64,000 nucleotides of DNA from Fusobacteriota bacterium (lineage in GTDB: Bacteria > Bacillota > TC1). The stretch covers positions 124,001 to 188,000 of the forward strand of contig WTXA01000002.1 of NCBI GenBank assembly GCA_009773805.1, given 5' to 3'. The notes under the pieces were generated by a model that did no database searches, was not told the DNA's origin, and was given only the letters and a program-made list of their open reading frames with translations. The position numbers and the translations under genes were made by a program. Of the stretch, positions 45,569-56,110 are shown one piece after another. Numbering within the stretch: the stretch's first letter is position 1; every line of letters starts with the position of its first letter.

Positions 45569-46498
45569 TTATTGATTAATCTTATCTTCAATATCATATT
45601 TATTATTTATGTATCTTTCTTTTACGTTATCAAAAATATCTTTGCAAATATTTTCTGTTTCAGGAAATAAATAGCTATTTATTATTCCCAATGATTCTAA
45701 ACTTTTTAATATTTTCTTTTTTTTATTAGAGGGTATTATCAACTCATAACTATTTTGATTATTCCATTCTGATAATTGATCAATTATTTGATATTGTTCA
45801 TAAACTTGAATAATTTCAATTTTATTAGGAAATATCATAAACATTCCTTGTTGTCTTTTTAATCTTTCATTATCCATTTCTGGTTTGAAAAAAATCGGCT
45901 TAGATAGTCTTTCAACTATTTCTTCTATTGGTATTTCTTCAGTTTTTATACCTTTCCAGTACTTTTTATTTTGAATATATTCTAAGTAATTTTTTAAAGG
46001 ATTTGTTGTAAACCATTGATAACTCATATCATAGATTGCATTTACAAATGGTGAATAGCTATTATAAATTTTGTTTTCATTTTCCAATATAACAATTACC
46101 TTACCATTAACTTTCACACCTTTTTCTTTCTTATCTTTACAAGCAAAAAACAAAGCAACTAGAGCATTAGTTGTAAAATCTAATAATCTTGTTGGAATGC
46201 CATAATGTTGAAAATTAACCATATTTTGTACAGGAAACCTATCATTATTAAATAGGTTAGGCATATTTAGTTTAGCTTCTTCCATCATTCTATTTTCAAA
46301 CATCAACCAACCATTATATTTATTTGCGCTTTCTTTTCTTCCAATAGCTGGCACTAATTCATATTTTTCATTAGAAAATCCTCTAAATATCTTTATATCT
46401 TTTCTTAGGACTGGATCTTTTCTTGGTGGAGTAATTCCTTCAATTTCGCGAATATAGTCTTCTAATGATTCTATTATTATTTCTTTTTTATTATCCAT
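45569..46498 (-). CDS. FRG domain protein inserted in the type I R-M operon
   Basis: This 309-residue protein has the FRG motif [20 protein letters not shown] (about 30-50) and a [13 protein letters not shown] segment (about 105-118), typical of FRG-domain proteins often found in mobile or defence loci. It lies 7 bases after hsdS and just before hsdR, so it is co-expressed with the restriction system. Whether it is a toxin, a guard or an auxiliary effector is unknown; nothing shows catalysis. Confidence 0.82.
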   Translation of the reverse strand: MDNKKEIIIESLEDYIREIEGITPPRKDPVLRKDIKIFRGFSNEKYELVPAIGRKESANKYNGWLMFENRMMEEAKLNMPNLFNNDRFPVQNMVNFQHYGIPTRLLDFTTNALVALFFACKDKKEKGVKVNGKVIVILENENKIYNSYSPFVNAIYDMSYQWFTTNPLKNYLEYIQNKKYWKGIKTEEIPIEEIVERLSKPIFFKPEMDNERLKRQQGMFMIFPNKIEIIQVYEQYQIIDQLSEWNNQNSYELIIPSNKKKKILKSLESLGIINSYLFPETENICKDIFDNVKERYINNKYDIEDKINQ

Positions 46499-46505
46499 AC
46501 TGTTA

Positions 46506-47753
46506 TTACTCCTCTATTGGTATTCTTATTTCGCCAGACATTAGTTTTGGTAACAAAGTATCTCTAATACTTTCCAATTTTTGATTTTCAATTTCATTGT
46601 TCTTTATTTTTATCATTATTTTGGAAACTATGTAATGAAAATCATTTAAAACTTTATCTTCAGGTACTAATATCTTCATTCTTTTTATTACCTTTGAATT
46701 AACAGCTGTTGCTATTGATGATGTATTCCCCAGACTATCAAAATTAAAGTTTTTAAGAAAATAATATAAATACTCATTTATATTGTTTTTGTCATTTTTA
46801 AAATGTGCAATCGCTTCATTTGTTGTCACATCATCACTTGTTATAGAAATTCTTCCAATAGTTAATTTAAAACTTAATAAAACTGTTTCTGCTGGTATAA
46901 TTTTAATATTATGTTTACTAATGGCTTCTGACGTCAGTCTTTCATTGGTGTCAAAAATATATAAGCCAGACTTACCCATATCTGTAATTGATACCCATTT
47001 TACATCTTTTCGATCTTTTGAAAACCATATAGATTCTTTTCTAGGTGGTGTTTTACCAATTGATATTTCAAAGAAATTTTCTACGGGACCAACTTTCCAT
47101 CCTTTAGGAATCATACCTATTTCACTATCAAGAAATTCTCCTTCTTGAAAAGGTTCAAAATCTATAAACCAACTCTTATAAATTGCTTTTGCCATTTTCT
47201 CTAGATTTTTATTAATTTGATTATTAACTTCTATTTTTTCATCTAGGGAAGTTAGCATTTCGGATATTTTTTTTTGTACTGCAATAGCAGGTATTTTTAT
47301 TTTTATTGAATTTATCGCTCCTAAAAATAAGCACTTTTGTACAGACCCACTGCTATAACCCTCAACCTGACTTTTAAAATCATTGCTTAAAGTCATATAG
47401 TACAAAAATTCTGGCAAGATTTTACTTGTATCTGGCTTAATTATAGCTACACTTCTTTGGAATTCATAATTTAAGTTTCTATCTTTTATTAATGCACTTT
47501 CACCCAGTGTACCTACAGTTGTAATAAGTACATCACCAGTATCCATATTTGTTCGTTTATTCAATTTTGACATTGTATCCAAATCAATTTTTCTATCAGA
47601 TTCTTGGATTACAATTTGTCCATTTTTTATATTCTTTGCACTTAATAGATAACACTTTCCATTTATATTATTTTTAACAGTTGAATGAGTACCATCAGTT
47701 ATTTTAATTGCAACATCTTGTAAAGTTAATTCTTCCAAAATATTAAAACTCAT
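46506..47753 (-). CDS. hsdS: Type I restriction specificity subunit S
   Basis: The protein has 415 residues. Two target recognition domains are visible: LTLQDVAIKITDGTHSTV at the N-terminus and PKGWKVGPVENFFEISIGK in the middle. They are separated by the conserved coiled-coil spacer (LTSLDEKIEVNNQINKNLE, then MAKAIYKSWFIDFEPF), and a second spacer closes the C-terminus (SIRDTLLPKLMSGEI). It determines the bipartite DNA target. It starts 11 bases inside the end of hsdM. Confidence 0.92.
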   Translation of the reverse strand: MSFNILEELTLQDVAIKITDGTHSTVKNNINGKCYLLSAKNIKNGQIVIQESDRKIDLDTMSKLNKRTNMDTGDVLITTVGTLGESALIKDRNLNYEFQRSVAIIKPDTSKILPEFLYYMTLSNDFKSQVEGYSSGSVQKCLFLGAINSIKIKIPAIAVQKKISEMLTSLDEKIEVNNQINKNLEKMAKAIYKSWFIDFEPFQEGEFLDSEIGMIPKGWKVGPVENFFEISIGKTPPRKESIWFSKDRKDVKWVSITDMGKSGLYIFDTNERLTSEAISKHNIKIIPAETVLLSFKLTIGRISITSDDVTTNEAIAHFKNDKNNINEYLYYFLKNFNFDSLGNTSSIATAVNSKVIKRMKILVPEDKVLNDFHYIVSKIMIKIKNNEIENQKLESIRDTLLPKLMSGEIRIPIEE

Positions 47754-49224
47754 ACCCTATAGCCCCCAGTCTAAGCCTAATCTCATCCTCAAGATCATGA
47801 GATTTAAGGAATAACTCAGCCAACTCACCGGTTAACATAGACATCTTATCATCAAAAGGAATACCATCATCCACAACATCCTCAATACCAACATACCTAC
47901 CAGGAGTTAGAATATACTCATGACCCCTTATTTCTTCTAGTGATGCAGCCTTACAAAAACCCCGCTCATCCTCATAATCAGCATTACCATCTCTCCAATT
48001 ATGATAAGTACTATAAATCTTTTCTATATCCTCATCAGTTAACTCCCTGTGCTTACGAGTCTCCATATAACCCAACTTACGAGCATCAATGAACAAGATC
48101 TTATCCTTCCTATTCTCCTTGTTCTTAGACAAGAACCACAAACAAACAGGAATAGTCACATTATAGAAAAGATTAGGAGGCATACTAATAATACAATCAA
48201 CCAAACCAGCCTCAACAATATTCTTCCTAATCTCAGCCTCAGCCTTAGTAGAAGTTGACATAGAACCATTAGCCAATACAAAACCAGCCACTCCTTTAGG
48301 AGATAGCTTACTTATAATATGTTCAATCCAAGCATAATTGGCATTATTCTGTGGAGGTATACCATACTTCCAACGAACATCATCTTGACTCAATGAATAA
48401 TCACTAACATTAAAAGGAGGATTAGCCAAAACATAATCTGCCCTCAGATTCTTATGCAGATCATTACCAAAAGTATCAGCATCCCTTTCACCTAAGTTGC
48501 CGTCAATACCTCTAATAGCCAAATTCATCTTACACAATCTCCAAGTTGTAGCAGTATACTCCTGACCATAAATATGAATATTATCCTTCTTGCCTTGATG
48601 CTCTTCTACAAACTTTGCAGACTGAACAAACATACCACCAGAACCACAACATGGGTCATAGATTCTACCCTCAAAAGGTTCAATCATTCCAACAAGAAGT
48701 TTAACAATGCTAGGAGGAGTATAGAACTCACCTTCGCTAGAACCAAACTTACCTAAGAAATACTCATAAACTCTACCTAAAATATCCTGAGCTTTAGATT
48801 CCTTACTACCTAAGTTGAAAGAAAATAAGTCGATCAATTCACCAAGCTTTGTTTTATCAAGCTCTGGTCTAGCATAGTTTTTAGGTAATACGCCTTTCAA
48901 ATTTTTGTTTTCACGTTCAATTGCTATCATAGCTTCATCTATGATTTGACCTATGGTTGCTAATTTGGCACTTTTCTTAATAAAATCCCATCTGGCACTT
49001 GGTGGTACAAAGAAGATATTATCCTCTACATAAGCATCTCTATCCTCTTCAAAACCTTCTCCATCAGAAACTAGTTCTTCAAACTTTTCTTCAAAACTGT
49101 CAGATATGTATTTAAGGAATATAAGGCCTAATATAACATCCTTATAATCTGATGGTTGTAGATTGCCTCTTAGCTTATCTGCCATTTCCCATAGTTTATT
49201 TTCAAAGTCTAATTGTACTCCCAT
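47743..49224 (-). CDS. hsdM: Type I restriction adenine methyltransferase subunit M
   Basis: This protein of about 493 residues has an N-terminal LWEMADKLRGNLQPSDYKDV, motif I DPCCGSGGMF (about 188-197) and motif IV LANPPF (about 265), the N6-adenine methyltransferase set. ATG at 49224 was picked because GGAGG lies 5 bases upstream and MGVQLDFENKLWEMADKLRG is the usual start. It methylates the host copy of the hsdS target. First gene of hsdM-hsdS-FRG-hsdR. Confidence 0.93.
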   Translation of the reverse strand: MGVQLDFENKLWEMADKLRGNLQPSDYKDVILGLIFLKYISDSFEEKFEELVSDGEGFEEDRDAYVEDNIFFVPPSARWDFIKKSAKLATIGQIIDEAMIAIERENKNLKGVLPKNYARPELDKTKLGELIDLFSFNLGSKESKAQDILGRVYEYFLGKFGSSEGEFYTPPSIVKLLVGMIEPFEGRIYDPCCGSGGMFVQSAKFVEEHQGKKDNIHIYGQEYTATTWRLCKMNLAIRGIDGNLGERDADTFGNDLHKNLRADYVLANPPFNVSDYSLSQDDVRWKYGIPPQNNANYAWIEHIISKLSPKGVAGFVLANGSMSTSTKAEAEIRKNIVEAGLVDCIISMPPNLFYNVTIPVCLWFLSKNKENRKDKILFIDARKLGYMETRKHRELTDEDIEKIYSTYHNWRDGNADYEDERGFCKAASLEEIRGHEYILTPGRYVGIEDVVDDGIPFDDKMSMLTGELAELFLKSHDLEDEIRLRLGAIGYEF

Positions 49225-49248
49225 ATTGTCCTCCATATCAAATAACAT

Positions 49249-49687
49249 ATTACCTTGATTATATCATTTTTAATATATTAAGATAACTATTTATATAAAC
49301 ATATCTTATTCAAATATAATTTCTCTGAATATAAGTAATTTATTGGACATTAAAAGAATGTAATTATGACAAATAAATTTTCAATGTATGATAAAAACTT
49401 TATCTTACAAAAATATTTTAGAATTACTCAAAGAAAAAACATCCCAGAAAACTGAGATGTCTGCTATTTCAACTACCATTTCCTACATCATTACTGCTTC
49501 AAGGCATATTTTTAAATCATAGTACTGATATTACATTTATCTATCATTACTTTCTGAAATTTTCTATTAGATTATATATTTTTTTAAAGTTTATTGATAG
49601 TTAATTATTAGTACAAAAAAATAACTAACTAAAGATACACTCGCATACTTTCATTCAAAATATAATTCTTTACAGCAATCCTGATTA
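49249..49687. other. Intergenic region between hsdM and the PHP-ATPase pair
   Basis: No open reading frame of note. It holds the minus-strand terminator at 49433-49460, AT-rich sequence with a TATAAT box about 25-30 bases before hsdM, and nothing else I can name. Confidence 0.5.
49433..49460 (-). terminator. Intrinsic terminator of the PHP-ATPase pair
   Basis: On the minus strand, ACATCTCAG-TTTT-CTGGGATGT is followed by TTTTTTCTTT. The sequence closely resembles the terminator at 56111-56140 and a degenerate hairpin near 52541, so it may be a small dispersed repeat. Confidence 0.75.
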
Positions 49688-49924
49688 TTAAAAATCAGAT
49701 GAAACTGATTCTGTTAAAACAATTTTATCGGATATTTCTTTCACGAACTCATTAATATTATTAGTTTCTTCTTCTGAAAAATCACCTTCAAAATCAGCTG
49801 GTTCAATAACTTTTTCATTATAGAGAATATTGATCATTTTTATATAATCAAAATCATAATCTGTTTCTTCGTGATAAATTGAAACTTTTATATCCTCATT
49901 TTCTTTTTTGAATTTAAATTTCAC
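49688..49924 (-). CDS. Small acidic partner of the PHP-ATPase
   Basis: This 78-residue protein is strongly acidic, with a DYDFDYIKMINILYNEKVIE core and a charged tail (FEGDFSEEETNN). Its ATG overlaps the last base of the PHP-ATPase stop codon, so the two are translationally coupled. It precedes a terminator. No family recognised. The size and charge suggest a regulator or inhibitor of the ATPase-nuclease, but this is inference. Confidence 0.6.
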   Translation of the reverse strand: MKFKFKKENEDIKVSIYHEETDYDFDYIKMINILYNEKVIEPADFEGDFSEEETNNINEFVKEISDKIVLTESVSSDF

Positions 49925-52248
49925 TATAACTCCTCCCGAAAACTTTTTAAATTATATTTTTTTACTCTTTTCTTGATTGATGACTTTCCTCCATCTGTTA
50001 TTTCTGCAATATAATCAACCATAGTTTTTTCATCAATTTTCCCTTCCAAAGGACTAGACCTAATTATTATCTTATTATTATCATTTCTGCACAAAACAAC
50101 ATTTTGAGCATCACCTAGCATAGGTATCGTAGCATTATGTGAAACGAGTATAATCTGTTTTTCTGTTTTAATCTTCTTGATAGTTTTTATAAATCCTGTG
50201 TTTATATAATTGGTTGCTAAATTATCCTCAGGCTGATCAATGATGAGTGGTGCCATATCTTTTCGATATCCAAGTATAATATCAAGCAAAACTGCAGATT
50301 TCCATCCGGGACTAATGTCATTAAATTGTTTTCCTTCGCTTGTTTGAATCTTATAATCCTTTTTATTTATTTTTTCAAACTCAGTATAAACCTTTCTTTG
50401 GAAATCATCATAATCATCCACTTTGGGCTGTTTTTTAGAAAAGTTAGATTCAAATAGTGACTGTGGGGTTATATCTTCAAATACACTAATTGAATTTGAA
50501 CTTTTTAAATACTTATTAAAAGCTCTTAGAATTCCTTCTTTATTTAAAACAAATGAATTCTGTATACTTAGTTGATGTCCTGAAACCTCAATTTTGTTAG
50601 TTTCACAACTTATATCGTATTCAGAAATACGTGATAAAGCTTTATTGAAATTGCTCAAGCACGTTATATACTGAGCAAAATATTTTAAAAGGTTTTCTTT
50701 ATTTTGTTTTTTGCTTTGTGCTTCGTGATTCAAAGTAAACAATTCTTCATCAAGGTTGTCTTTATATTTTTCTAAGACACCTTTAATATTAAATTCAAAA
50801 TTTGATATTAAAAAAGCACTCTCTAATTTTTCTTTTATCTCATTGATGGCAACAGTTACATTATTAACAAAAGGATTTTTTGATATAAACGAGTCAATAG
50901 TATCAAGAACTTTAATATATTGGGTATACTGAGATTCAGACAAATAATAAGTTTCAATTGATTCATCTGAAGGTATAAACTGATTATACATATTTTCTTT
51001 AGTCTTTTGCTTTGTAATAAGTCTAGTAAACACAGGAATACGTATTAAGTTCCCTTCAAGAATATTGATTTGTTTTACCGATTTAATTAACTCAGATAAA
51101 TCAGTTTTTAATTGAACTAACCCCTGATTTATTTTTTCATCAATTGCATGATCAATAGGAAATACTTTTTGTATAATTTCAATATCATTAACATCTTTAT
51201 CATCACTTGAAAGTAAATTAATAATAAAATTCTGGTTAATATAGTGTGGTATAATTCCGGAAGGATTTATTACCGATAATTCATCAACATGGAAATATTT
51301 ATAGTTACTTTCTGAAAAGTCACCACTTATTTTTCGATAAATCGAATCAACAAAAAGTGTTTTTCCACTTGAAGATCCTCCTATTACAACATTTAGTCCA
51401 GGTGTTAAAGATGCATTAATACTTATTTTGTCATTATCTAAATTAGCATTACAAATATATTCGGCCCAATCTTTAGAGATTATGTCACAATATACAAATC
51501 TAGATGCTTCAGATAATGATAATCTTAATCCATCAAAAGTTGGTGTTGCATACATCCATGTTGGAAGAAATGGACCCGCATCCTTTGTTTTGGCATTCGG
51601 ATATTTTTTTGGATCATAGTTATCTGAGCAAGTAATAAGATTTACAAATTCATTTATTCCTAATCTTTTAAAATATTTCTGTGTTTCTTCAAGACCAATA
51701 TTACTTCTTGCTGTAAACCCATCAAATTGATTGTAGTAAATGCTACGTTCTAACGTTGAATCAAATTTCACTTCTCCGTTACGCGGAATGGATTTATCAA
51801 AAGTCTTATGTGATTGACCACCATGAGGCAGTAATATAAAATCAAATGAATCTAAGCTCTTAACAACTTCTTCTATAGTTGGTATTTTTGAAGTATCACC
51901 TGTTATTAATTTTTCGGGGTACAAAATATCTAATATTTTATTTACATTCGAAATCACTTCTTCGTCTATTGAGTTAACATTAAAAAAAATATGACAATGA
52001 TATGGAGATTCATTGGGGTAATTTCTGATATGTAACTCTGCACCCAATAGCACATGATTTGTTTTGGATATTAAATTCAAATATGCATCTTTATTAATCA
52101 TATTGTGATCTGTTAATGACAACATAAAAGGGGCATTTTGAGAAATTTTTTTCACTTTTAATAATAAAGTATCAACATCATAATTATTATTCGGCTCGTT
52201 GGGATTTTCAGACGTATGTATATGCAAATCAATATATATAGGGTTCAT
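49924..52248 (-). CDS. PHP domain-ABC/SMC-like ATPase fusion (TrlF-like)
   Basis: The protein has 774 residues. An N-terminal PHP phosphoesterase domain starts IYIDLHIHTSENPN, with further metal ligands in LLGAELHIR and CSDNYDP. It is followed by an ABC/SMC-type ATPase interrupted by a long coiled-coil region. Walker A is GGSSSGKTLFVD (about 288-295), Walker B is PLIIDQPEDNLA (about 664-672) and the H-loop is LVSHNATIP (about 701). Such PHP-ATPase fusions resemble TrlF-family proteins found in defence islands. A small coupled partner gene follows. I could not match the pair to a named defence system. Confidence 0.75.
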   Translation of the reverse strand: MNPIYIDLHIHTSENPNEPNNNYDVDTLLLKVKKISQNAPFMLSLTDHNMINKDAYLNLISKTNHVLLGAELHIRNYPNESPYHCHIFFNVNSIDEEVISNVNKILDILYPEKLITGDTSKIPTIEEVVKSLDSFDFILLPHGGQSHKTFDKSIPRNGEVKFDSTLERSIYYNQFDGFTARSNIGLEETQKYFKRLGINEFVNLITCSDNYDPKKYPNAKTKDAGPFLPTWMYATPTFDGLRLSLSEASRFVYCDIISKDWAEYICNANLDNDKISINASLTPGLNVVIGGSSSGKTLFVDSIYRKISGDFSESNYKYFHVDELSVINPSGIIPHYINQNFIINLLSSDDKDVNDIEIIQKVFPIDHAIDEKINQGLVQLKTDLSELIKSVKQINILEGNLIRIPVFTRLITKQKTKENMYNQFIPSDESIETYYLSESQYTQYIKVLDTIDSFISKNPFVNNVTVAINEIKEKLESAFLISNFEFNIKGVLEKYKDNLDEELFTLNHEAQSKKQNKENLLKYFAQYITCLSNFNKALSRISEYDISCETNKIEVSGHQLSIQNSFVLNKEGILRAFNKYLKSSNSISVFEDITPQSLFESNFSKKQPKVDDYDDFQRKVYTEFEKINKKDYKIQTSEGKQFNDISPGWKSAVLLDIILGYRKDMAPLIIDQPEDNLATNYINTGFIKTIKKIKTEKQIILVSHNATIPMLGDAQNVVLCRNDNNKIIIRSSPLEGKIDEKTMVDYIAEITDGGKSSIKKRVKKYNLKSFREEL

Positions 52249-52763
52249 TTTTGCCTCCTAAAACAATTAAATCATGTGTTGACCTGAGTATATAATTGAC
52301 ATATTTTTTCTCTTGCGCAAAGTCCACTTTAAACAGTGTATATGATTTAACATTTTCCCACTGTCATATGGTCCATTAAAATTATTTTTTGATAAATAAA
52401 TATTATATACATAATATATCGCAATAGAAAATAAAGCAATCAGATTCTTATAAAATATGTATAAAGAATTGATGATTTAGAAGTTTTGAGCTTGATAAAA
52501 TAGTTTTAGTTTCATTTTAAGTTTTATATGTATTAATAAAGACACCTCGGAAACTGATTGATTACAAAAATTAATTAAGGAATAATCTGGAATGAGTTCT
52601 GTAATAATTAGGTCTCATCCTTTTAATTCCCACTTTATTCTGCTCTTATAATATTTGCAAATATATTTTTATGTAGGTTAAACATAAAGTCTTCCATAGA
52701 ATCGAAAATTCTAATGTACAGCAACTCAGTCTTTTTATTCCAAAGAAGTTTTTCTTAACCATC
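52249..52763. other. Intergenic region upstream of the PHP-ATPase
   Basis: AT-rich with no clear gene. It contains GGAGGC just before the PHP-ATPase ATG, a degenerate hairpin near 52541-52560 related to the other two terminators, and a short minus-strand open frame (52633-52752) without a start or ribosome site that may be a gene relic. Confidence 0.4.
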
Positions 52764-53957
52764 TTATTCTACGTCCTCTTTCTTAAGTTCTTCAAACTTA
52801 GCCGCCATTGTTGGATTACCCCTGGTCAGCTTCTTGATAGTAACATCCTGGGCTTTATCATTTGCAAGACGGAGATTTCGGTCTGTGCCTTGCAATGCTT
52901 CCTTAGTCTTCTGTAAATGGTCAATAGACTTGTCAATTTCATCAATCGCTGTTTGGAACCTCTTCGAAGCTAGATCATAATTCTTACCAAAAGCATCCTT
53001 AAATATATTCAACTCATCCTCAAAATTAGAGATATCAATATTTTGCGCCTTCATTAGCGCAAGTTCAGTCTTGTATTTCAGAGTATTCTGGGCTGCATTA
53101 CGTAGTAGAGTAATCATCGGTATGAAGAACTGCGGACGGATAACATACATTTTAGGATAACGATGAGAAACATCAACGATACCACCATTATAAAGTTCAT
53201 TGCATGGTTCTAACAACGAAACAAGAATCGCGTACTCACATCCTTTTTCATTACGATCTTTATCAAGTTCCTTAAAAAAGTCTTCATTCTTCTTTTTAGT
53301 TGCAGTCTCATCGTTTTCATTTTTCATCTCAAACATAATTGAGATAAACTCTGTTCCATTATGGTCAGCCTCACGGAATATGAAGTCTCCTTTACTGCCC
53401 GTCTTCGAATCGTTATCCTTCTCGAAATATGCTATAGGAAATGCTGCAGAACGAATTCTAGAAAATTCAATTTCGCAATGTTGCTCAAGTGTTTCACCGA
53501 CCATTTTTGTCGACAATTTTGCTTTCATGTCCTTTAAACGTTCTATGGCATCATCACGATCTTTTATCTGAGTTTCATATTTTTCCTTAAGGGATGATTC
53601 TAGTAACTTCTTTTCAGTCTCCTTAGCTTCAAGGTCTCGTTTCAGATCATCACGTTCCTTCTCTATCGTACCCAGTGCCTCCTTGAGAGCCAACTGCTTA
53701 GCAATATCGACAGACTTCAACTCTTCCTTCAAGCGTTCAATCTCAACTTCTTTCATAGTAGCTTTTTTATCCATTTCGCTTATTATTTTTATCTCTGCGA
53801 GTTCAATGGCATTCCTTTTATCTTGCTCAGCAAGGACCAGTCTATCATTTAGAGCTTTATCAAAAGCCTCATTGCGAACTTGATTTAGTATGTCTGCATA
53901 ACCAGCCTCATCAAGATTAAATGTTTTGCCGCAATTCGGGCACTTTATTTCGTGCAT
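52764..53957 (-). CDS. DUF2130 domain protein with N-terminal zinc ribbon
   Basis: The protein has 397 residues. A zinc-ribbon-like start ([17 protein letters not shown]) is followed by a long coiled coil (about 30-170), then the DUF2130 domain. Its features include [22 protein letters not shown] and [10 protein letters not shown], an EL/E-x-K pattern like RmuC-type or restriction-fold nucleases, and [17 protein letters not shown]2130 proteins are widespread and uncharacterised; the nuclease fold is suggested, not shown. AGGAGG precedes the ATG. Monocistronic at the right end of the island. Confidence 0.75.
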   Translation of the reverse strand: MHEIKCPNCGKTFNLDEAGYADILNQVRNEAFDKALNDRLVLAEQDKRNAIELAEIKIISEMDKKATMKEVEIERLKEELKSVDIAKQLALKEALGTIEKERDDLKRDLEAKETEKKLLESSLKEKYETQIKDRDDAIERLKDMKAKLSTKMVGETLEQHCEIEFSRIRSAAFPIAYFEKDNDSKTGSKGDFIFREADHNGTEFISIMFEMKNENDETATKKKNEDFFKELDKDRNEKGCEYAILVSLLEPCNELYNGGIVDVSHRYPKMYVIRPQFFIPMITLLRNAAQNTLKYKTELALMKAQNIDISNFEDELNIFKDAFGKNYDLASKRFQTAIDEIDKSIDHLQKTKEALQGTDRNLRLANDKAQDVTIKKLTRGNPTMAAKFEELKKEDVE

Positions 53958-54353
53958 ATCTATACCTCCTCAAATTTATTATTTATCTTATATACGAGAA
54001 TGAGCTTTTACTACTTATTAGTCTGATTAAGTATGAGACTCTAACAGCATATTATTATAGTTCATTTCACTAATAATACTATACCCTTTACTATAAAACC
54101 ATAAATTTAAACACATATACTATCTTAAAAAGGAAGGATTTTAGATCAGTCCAAGAATTGTTACAGTTATTACATATTTACCAATACAATAATCACAGAA
54201 TAAAGCGGAATTAAAAGGATTGAATCCCGTATAATACTGTATTCAGTCCCTATAGCAAGAAGTGGTACTTCAAAGAAAATAAAATATGTTAAATACATCA
54301 TCAAATTGATATAATAAAACTGTAAATAAACTAAGAAAAGAATGGTGATCAAT
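53958..54353. other. Intergenic region between DUF2130 and membrane protein genes
   Basis: Divergent control region with AT-rich sequence and no recognisable gene, RNA or repeat. It marks the right edge of the defence block. Confidence 0.4.
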
Positions 54354-54935
54354 ATGTTTCCAAGTCGATTTAAAGAACTTAAAGCCATATACTCAAGCAA
54401 CAGCAAAGATGTCATCATCATTGATATACAACTCGACGGTTACCGTGATGTCTACAGTGACTGGGACTATTCCCCATTTCAAAACCGAGACTTAGATGAT
54501 GACTTCGTAGAATACCTGCTGGAATGTTCCTATGAAATCGGATATAGATACAAAATGAAAGTCATATTCCATTTACCAAAACTAATCAAAGACCAAAACA
54601 AAGAAATAAAAAGCACAACAGGAATCCGCCATTTCTTTGCTTACCAATTTAACCGCAATAAAAAAAGTATGATCAGAGTACTACGAGATACTGTAATCTT
54701 TTTCCTATTCGGCAGTCTTATGATAACAATCAGCACAATCCTCAACAACGCCACTAATATAAGCATATTTAGCCAAGTACTAATTGAAGGACTATACATA
54801 GGAGGCTGGGTCATGATGTGGGAAATGTTTTCAACCTGGTTTTTCCAGGTAAACAAATACCGAAACAAAATAAAACACTTCAAAAGACTACAAAACATCG
54901 AATATGAATACTTCTACAATGACGATGAAATATAG
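54354..54935 (+). CDS. Uncharacterised membrane protein
   Basis: This protein of about 193 residues has a soluble N-terminal half (VIIIDIQLDGYRDVYSDWDY, then FVEYLLECSYEIGYRYK), two membrane helices (about 106-160) and a basic C-terminal tail (RNKIKHFKRLQNIEYEY). Start at 54354 follows GGTGATC; an upstream in-frame ATG at 54342 is possible. It is isolated, facing a converging questin-oxidase-like gene 14 bases away. The product is unknown. Confidence 0.6.
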   Translation: MFPSRFKELKAIYSSNSKDVIIIDIQLDGYRDVYSDWDYSPFQNRDLDDDFVEYLLECSYEIGYRYKMKVIFHLPKLIKDQNKEIKSTTGIRHFFAYQFNRNKKSMIRVLRDTVIFFLFGSLMITISTILNNATNISIFSQVLIEGLYIGGWVMMWEMFSTWFFQVNKYRNKIKHFKRLQNIEYEYFYNDDEI

Positions 54936-54949
54936 CATTCAGCTATATT

Positions 54950-55957
54950 TCACCTATTTAGTTCAAGCTCTATTCTCTTATTAATTATATATTTCAGATC
55001 CTTAACCTTGAATAAATCATACAGTTTCTTACAAGTATAGGCCAACTTGATTGTATGTATATTTTTTGATTCTGAGGCTTTTTTTAATATCTCATCCCAT
55101 GATCCCTCAATTCTCGTATTTTGTTTTCCGATACTTAAGTCTGTTTGTGTTAAAAGATGAGATAAGGCTGTAGTTGTAAAAATATCTAAAACAACATCAT
55201 AATCCTCAAAATAATCTTTCAAGGCAATGACAGCCTGAAGTCCAGTAATACAATGAAGCATCACAATATTATCACTATTATAGAAAGCCGGCATCAATAT
55301 TTCCAAAATACCCTTTACCTTATCTTCTTCCTTGCCTTCGATAATAAAACCTCGCCTTAGGTAATTTTCACTATTATATAGTTTGACTAACTTTTGTCCA
55401 AGACTCATATTGGAATTTCTTATTTCCTTAAATTCCTTATCTTCCATTAACTCATTCATTTCAGCTATTACTTCTTCTTTGTTAATCTTCCTGTTAAACA
55501 ATCTTCCCTCACGATAACCGGTTATATAATAGGTCAATGCCCTTTCCACTTCCGGTTTTAATTTCTTATCTAATTCATATCCTTCTATAGCATAGGCAAG
55601 TCTTATTATAGTATGAAATAGCCCAGAAGAAAGACCTAAGGGATATTTTCTTAAGGTTGATCTTACCAGTTCCTCGATAGTCTCTTCCCCAATATTATTT
55701 CTTATATAATCCAGGCAGGACTCATATAATTCTTTTTTTCCTAAACACTCCTCCAGGGAAACAACCTTTTCATAATTTGTTTTAACCTTATCTATATTAT
55801 AGTTGTTTAAATAATATTCCACATAATTCTCCACTTTACTAATATCATTGGTAATACTAAAAAGAGCAAATTTAACCATTGGCAGGTGGTTTATAAAACC
55901 TCCCATATATGGAGAGTTTTTTTCTGCATCTTTATTTATCAGTTGTTCAATATTCAT
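54950..55957 (-). CDS. Questin oxidase-like family protein
   Basis: This protein of about 335 residues is helical throughout. Segments INHLPMVKFALFSI, GLFHTIIRLAYAIEGYEL, HCITGLQAVIALKDY and HTIKLAYTCKKLY match the pattern of the questin oxidase (formerly DUF4243) family, which in fungi oxidises anthraquinones. The bacterial role is unknown. The ATG at 55957 was chosen; the outer GTG at 55969 has no ribosome site of its own. It is monocistronic. Confidence 0.65.
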   Translation of the reverse strand: MNIEQLINKDAEKNSPYMGGFINHLPMVKFALFSITNDISKVENYVEYYLNNYNIDKVKTNYEKVVSLEECLGKKELYESCLDYIRNNIGEETIEELVRSTLRKYPLGLSSGLFHTIIRLAYAIEGYELDKKLKPEVERALTYYITGYREGRLFNRKINKEEVIAEMNELMEDKEFKEIRNSNMSLGQKLVKLYNSENYLRRGFIIEGKEEDKVKGILEILMPAFYNSDNIVMLHCITGLQAVIALKDYFEDYDVVLDIFTTTALSHLLTQTDLSIGKQNTRIEGSWDEILKKASESKNIHTIKLAYTCKKLYDLFKVKDLKYIINKRIELELNR

Positions 55958-56110
55958 TTCATCACCCACATTTCTTTCAAATATAGCTTTAACTTTGTTA
56001 TCATAACTATACTCACATTATAGAAAATTAATAAGATGAATTCAATGATTCATATATCTTGTCATCAACCTAAAGAGCTTAGAATTATATCTCCTTTAAA
56101 AATATAAATA

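Noticed and set aside
52633-52752. Open minus-strand frame of about 40 codons after DUF2130
   Set aside because: It has no start codon or ribosome site and follows a stop directly; it could be a gene relic, but no family match is visible.
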